Shown one piece after another: positions 60,615-64,000 of a stretch of DNA of 64,000 nucleotides. Position 1 is the stretch's first letter. Every line of letters starts with the position of its first letter. The stretch is from Nocardia colli (lineage in GTDB: Bacteria > Actinomycetota > Actinomycetes > Mycobacteriales > Mycobacteriaceae): positions 124,001 to 188,000 of the forward strand of contig NZ_VXLC01000018.1 in NCBI RefSeq assembly GCF_008704205.1. The letters are read 5' to 3'. The position numbers were made by a program, and so were the translations under genes. The notes beneath the pieces were generated by a model, which saw only the letters and a program-made list of their open reading frames with translations, had not been told where the DNA came from and searched no databases.

Positions 60615-61825
60615 GAATCCAGTAGAGCATGATCACCGGGAGAGGTGGGATGTTTGTCCGCATCCGGCCGGGTGTGGAACACCCGCGCCAGCCCGATCAA
60701 CGCCGCCGCGAACACCAGCGGGATGACGAAGCCGATCCGATGGCCGAAGCCCGCCGCGACCGCGCCGACCACCCCGCCGCCGACCAAGGTGCCCGCGTAG
60801 TTGAACAGATTCAGGCGCGCGATGAGCGCGTCCAGCCCGCGTCCGCTGGTCAGGTTTCCGGCCTCGCTGAAGCACAGCGGCGCGATCACCGGCATGCCGA
60901 CGCCGGCGATCAGGAAGCCGACGATCGCCACGATCGGCCCGGGCGCGGCGATCACGATCGCCAGCCCGACCACCCCGATCGCGGCCGCCGTCCGCACCAC
61001 GCGTCGCGGCCCGAATCGGCGCACGAACAGATCGCCGGTGAGCCGCGCGACGAGTGACGTTCCCTGATAAGCGGCCAGCGCCAGCGCCGCGGTCGCCGAA
61101 CTGGCCAGCAGATCGTCGGTCAGATACAGCGCAGACCAGTTGCCGACGGCCAGGTCGATCGCGAACACCAACGCCATCGCGATGCCGAACACCAGATACG
61201 CACGGAAAGCGACCGGCGGCGGTTCGACAACGTCCTCGGCCGGACCTGCCTCGGCCTCCTGGGTTCCCAGCAGCCGCGGCCCGAGCAGCAACCCGACAAC
61301 GAGCACGATTCCCGCCGCCCCGAGCAACGACTCGCGCAGCGTCACCTCCAGCGCCTCGCACCCCGACACGAACAGCGCGCCGATGATCGACCCCGCACTC
61401 CACGCCGCATAGAACGACGACAGCACGAACTTCCCGTACCCGTGCTGAATGAACACCGCCTGCATATTGGTGCTCGCGTCGACGATGCCGACCGCGATCC
61501 CATAGCAACTGAGCCCGATCATCAGCACCGCCGTGTTCGGCGCGAACGCCACCGCGGTCCCGGTGATCGCGATCAGCAACAGCCCGATCCGCACCGTCAC
61601 CCGGCTCGACCAGCGCAACGCCAACCGCTCCGCGGCCACACTCCCGCCGCCGGCCAGCAGCGACACCAGCACCACCGACCCGACGATCAACTCGTCGGAC
61701 AGCCCGAACTTGTCCTTCTGCTGCGGCAACTGGGTCAACACCACGGCGAAGAAGAACCCCTGCAACCCGAACGCGAACGAGTTCGCGATCCGGGCGCCCC
61801 GCAGGACAGGCGCGATCGAACTCAT
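60611..61825 (-). CDS. MFS transporter
   Basis: 404 residues from ATG 61825, 12 transmembrane helices. A FucP/FRAT-like MFS with NSFAFGLQGFFFAVVLTQLPQQ, MIGLSCYGIAVGIVDASTNMQA and LFVRRFGPRRVVR. Substrate unknown. Coupled to the GNAT gene. Confidence 0.85.
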   Translation of the reverse strand: MSSIAPVLRGARIANSFAFGLQGFFFAVVLTQLPQQKDKFGLSDELIVGSVVLVSLLAGGGSVAAERLALRWSSRVTVRIGLLLIAITGTAVAFAPNTAVLMIGLSCYGIAVGIVDASTNMQAVFIQHGYGKFVLSSFYAAWSAGSIIGALFVSGCEALEVTLRESLLGAAGIVLVVGLLLGPRLLGTQEAEAGPAEDVVEPPPVAFRAYLVFGIAMALVFAIDLAVGNWSALYLTDDLLASSATAALALAAYQGTSLVARLTGDLFVRRFGPRRVVRTAAAIGVVGLAIVIAAPGPIVAIVGFLIAGVGMPVIAPLCFSEAGNLTSGRGLDALIARLNLFNYAGTLVGGGVVGAVAAGFGHRIGFVIPLVFAAALIGLARVFHTRPDADKHPTSPGDHALLDS

Positions 61826-61893
61826 CTGCGCAGGGTAGCGGGGTACAAGAGGTCGCGCGCGCCGAATCGAACGGGCGCACACCACGCGCTACG

Positions 61894-61965
61894 CCGCACA
61901 CCTTCTGATTTCCCGCACACGGAATTGCATGCGAATCCATGTGCGGGAAATCAGAAGGTGTGCGG
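61894..61965. repeat. palindromic intergenic element, copy 2 (26-bp arms)
   Basis: The 26 bases at 61894-61919 (CCGCACACCTTCTGATTTCC then CGCACA) are the exact reverse complement of 61940-61965, around a 20-nt loop that includes GAATTGCATGCGAATC. The inner stem, the loop core and outer CACAC/GTGTG ends match the element at 24151-24218. It lies between the divergent MFS and P450 genes. Confidence 0.9.
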
Positions 61966-62082
61966 CGATCGGCGATCGCGATCGGGCGGACGGCGGTGGC
62001 TACATTCGCCGTCCGCGAATAGGGGCACGTGTCACCATCGAACAGCCGCAACGACATTCGCGAAACGGGGAGGCCGGCGTAG

Positions 62083-63366
62083 ATGAAACAGCTACCAGCG
62101 GAGTTCTTTCATACGCCGTATGCCTTCTATCAGCAGCTGCGTGCGGACGGTCCGGTGCACCAGATCCGCCTGCCCAACGGCGTGCGCGCCTGGCTGGTCG
62201 TGGACTACGACGCCGTCAAGGCGGTGCTGCGGCACAGCGACATCCGCAAGGACCCGAGCACCGAGACCGGGGCGAAAGCCAGGCAGAGCGCCGCGGGCGA
62301 CAGCGGGGTCACCGCGGCCAACCAGCGATTGAGCCACCACCTGCTCAACGCCGACCCGCCGCGGCACTCGCGCCTGCGCAAACTGGTCACTCCGGCGTTC
62401 GCGCCGGCCAGGATGGAGGCGCTCGCGTCCCGGGTGACGGCCATCGCGGACGAACTGCTCGACCGGATCGCGGCCGCCGACCCGGCCGAACCGGTGGATC
62501 TGCTGGAGGAGTACGCCTTTCCGCTGCCCATCACGGTGATCTGTGAGCTGATCGGCGTGCCGGTCGAGGACCGCGCGCAGTTCCGCGAGTGGTCCGCCGC
62601 CGTGGTCGACGTCTCGATGTCGGAGCCGCAGGCCATGCGGGCCGCGACCGATGCCCTCGTCGATTACTTCGACCGGCTGGTGGAACTGCGCCGGGAACGC
62701 GGTCTCGGCGACGACCTCATCTCGCACCTGCTGACCGCGACCGAGGACGGCGATCGGCTCAGTCACGACGAACTGATCTCGATGGTGTTCCTGATCCTGG
62801 TCGCCGGGCACGAGACCACGGTCAACCTGATCGGCAACACCGTGCTCACCCTGCTGACCGACCCGCCGCGCTACCACGCGCTGCGCGAGGACCCCGACAC
62901 CGTCGCGCCGCTGGTCGAAGAGGTGCTGCGGCACAACGGCCCGGTGAACGTCGCGACGCTGCGCTACACCAACGCCCCGATCACCCTCGGCGGCACCGAA
63001 ATCCCCGCGGGCGAACTGGTCCTGGTCGCGCTCGCCTCGGCCAATCGTGACGAACGTCATTTCACCGATCCGGCGACCTTCGATCCGGACCGCCCGGCCA
63101 ACCACATCGCCTTCGGTCACGGCATCCACTACTGCCTCGGCGCCGGCCTGGCCCGGCTGGAGGCCCGCATCGCCCTGACCCGCCTCGTCGCGCGCTTCCC
63201 CGACCTGCGCCTGGCCGTCGACGCGGACGAACTGCGCTGGCGGGGGAGCATCCTGATCCGCGGACTGCTCGATCTGCCGGTCGATCCGGCTGCCGGGCCG
63301 GCGCATTCGACCGGCGCCCAGGTGCGCCCGGCCGGCGTCCAGGTGCTGAATCGAATCGCCGATTAG
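62083..63366 (+). CDS. cytochrome P450
   Basis: 427 residues. I-helix LVAGHETTVNLIGN (AGxET), K-helix EEVLRHNGPVNVATLRYT (ExxR-like EEVLR with RYT), and heme loop FGHGIHYCLGAGLARLEARI with the Fe-binding Cys near residue 351. A bacterial class I P450 close to CYP107/105 in layout. Needs ferredoxin and reductase partners, none in the window. Ribosome-binding site GGGGAGG upstream. Confidence 0.95.
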   Translation: MKQLPAEFFHTPYAFYQQLRADGPVHQIRLPNGVRAWLVVDYDAVKAVLRHSDIRKDPSTETGAKARQSAAGDSGVTAANQRLSHHLLNADPPRHSRLRKLVTPAFAPARMEALASRVTAIADELLDRIAAADPAEPVDLLEEYAFPLPITVICELIGVPVEDRAQFREWSAAVVDVSMSEPQAMRAATDALVDYFDRLVELRRERGLGDDLISHLLTATEDGDRLSHDELISMVFLILVAGHETTVNLIGNTVLTLLTDPPRYHALREDPDTVAPLVEEVLRHNGPVNVATLRYTNAPITLGGTEIPAGELVLVALASANRDERHFTDPATFDPDRPANHIAFGHGIHYCLGAGLARLEARIALTRLVARFPDLRLAVDADELRWRGSILIRGLLDLPVDPAAGPAHSTGAQVRPAGVQVLNRIAD

Positions 63367-63412
63367 AGCAACCGACTTTGCTGTGGCCCGTAAGCGACGT
63401 AATCTCCTGCGC

Positions 63413-64000
63413 ATGACGAGCGGAAACCGCATCGCGATCGTTGGTGCGGGTATCGCAGGTCTTGCCTGCGCGAAAGTGCTGATCCAGAAGGGTTTTCCGG
63501 TCGAGATCTTCGACCGTGCGCCCGATGTCGGTGGCGTGTGGAGTGCGACCCGCAGGTACCCGGGGCTGCGAACCCAGAATTCCAAGAACACCTATCACTT
63601 CTCCGACTTCCCGATGCCCTCGGATTACCCGAAGGTGCTCGACGGCGAACAGATGCAGGCGTATCTGGCCGCCTACGCCGACCACTTCGGCCTGCGCGAC
63701 CACCTGCGGCTCAACACCGAGGTGGTTGCCGCGGACCCGGTGGACAGCGGCTGGCTGCTGGAGATTCGTGATCAGGGCGGTATACATCGCACGTCCTGTG
63801 ATCACCTGGTCATCGCGAACGGGGTGTTCAGCGAGCCCGCGATCCCGGACTTCCGCGGCATCGAACTGTTCCGTGCCGCGGGCGGCCAGATGGGGCACGT
63901 GTCGGAGTTCCTGGATGTCGAGGCGGTGCGCGGCAAGTCCGTCGTCGTCGTCGGTTACGGCAAGTCCGCCTGTGACATCGCCGAGGCGGTGAGCGACGTC
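63413..64000 (+). CDS. flavin-dependent monooxygenase, 5' part (cut by window edge)
   Basis: Starts at ATG 63413 and runs off the right edge, 196 codons visible. Opens MTSGNRIAIVGAGIAGLACA (FAD-binding GxGxxA/G), contains RYPGLRTQNSKNTYHFSDFP and a second dinucleotide site VVVVGYGKSACDIAE (NADPH-binding GxGxSA). These are flavin-containing monooxygenase/Baeyer-Villiger features. Follows the P450 by 47 bp, perhaps acting on the same substrate. Confidence 0.88.
   Translation, partial: MTSGNRIAIVGAGIAGLACAKVLIQKGFPVEIFDRAPDVGGVWSATRRYPGLRTQNSKNTYHFSDFPMPSDYPKVLDGEQMQAYLAAYADHFGLRDHLRLNTEVVAADPVDSGWLLEIRDQGGIHRTSCDHLVIANGVFSEPAIPDFRGIELFRAAGGQMGHVSEFLDVEAVRGKSVVVVGYGKSACDIAEAVSDV

Noticed and set aside
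1..64000. Insertion sequences, prophage, tRNA or rRNA genes
   Set aside because: No transposase, integrase, phage gene or cloverleaf was recognised by eye; a dedicated tRNA scan would be needed to exclude a missed tRNA.

Overview
This window is GC-rich actinobacterial chromosome, most likely from Nocardia or a close relative in the Mycobacteriales. That is an inference from gene order: the block sigA, ppgK, IMPase, cei, DUF4193, DUF3093, dut, DUF3710, hydrolase, OB-fold, DUF3159, ceoC/ceoB, APC permease, TrmA-like, dxs, RNase D, DUF3000, hemE, cgoX, chdC, msrB, aftC, secreted hydrolase, RibD-like, zapE follows the order I recall for Rv2703 to Rv2670 of Mycobacterium tuberculosis. Accessory genes interrupt the block in several places.

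Layout. 1-3.9 kb: a two-component pair running off the left edge, a KhtT/KhtU-like cation exporter and a rhomboid-like membrane protein. 4.0-7.7 kb: an ethanolamine permease plus ethanolamine ammonia-lyase operon (eat-eutB-eutC). 8.2-23.1 kb: conserved housekeeping block with the principal sigma factor, a SigD/ShbA-type sigma factor, nucleotide and potassium functions, and a TrmA-like methyltransferase carrying a large low-complexity insertion. 23.1-31 kb: accessory region with a 72-bp hairpin repeat array, a palindromic element, an enoyl-CoA hydratase, a CPBP protease, a 19-bp minisatellite of about 37 units and a glutaminase fused to STAS and cyclic-nucleotide domains. 31-44 kb: dxs, small regulator/enzyme pairs with readable operators, RNase D, and the coproporphyrin-dependent heme genes hemE, cgoX and chdC. 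44-51 kb: accessory envelope and export genes and, at 47.4-50.8 kb, the most interesting locus: a 44-residue peptide gene whose C-terminus is three tandem copies of a Gly-Cys-Ile-Ser unit, in one operon with an adenylate-forming enzyme and a small WH-motif protein, converging on an MFS exporter. It reads as an uncharacterised ribosomal peptide (RiPP) pathway. 51-56 kb: msrB, aftC and conserved neighbours. 56-64 kb: secreted phosphatase, a GbsR-type regulated ABC exporter with a clear operator, hydrolase, GNAT, MFS, then a P450 and a flavin monooxygenase cut by the right edge.

Cross-cutting patterns: many genes begin within 0-2 nt of the transcription start predicted from a TANNNT-like -10 box, implying leaderless mRNAs; and all three tandem repeat arrays sit in junctions between convergent genes. 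No tRNA, rRNA, insertion sequence, prophage or CRISPR array was recognised.
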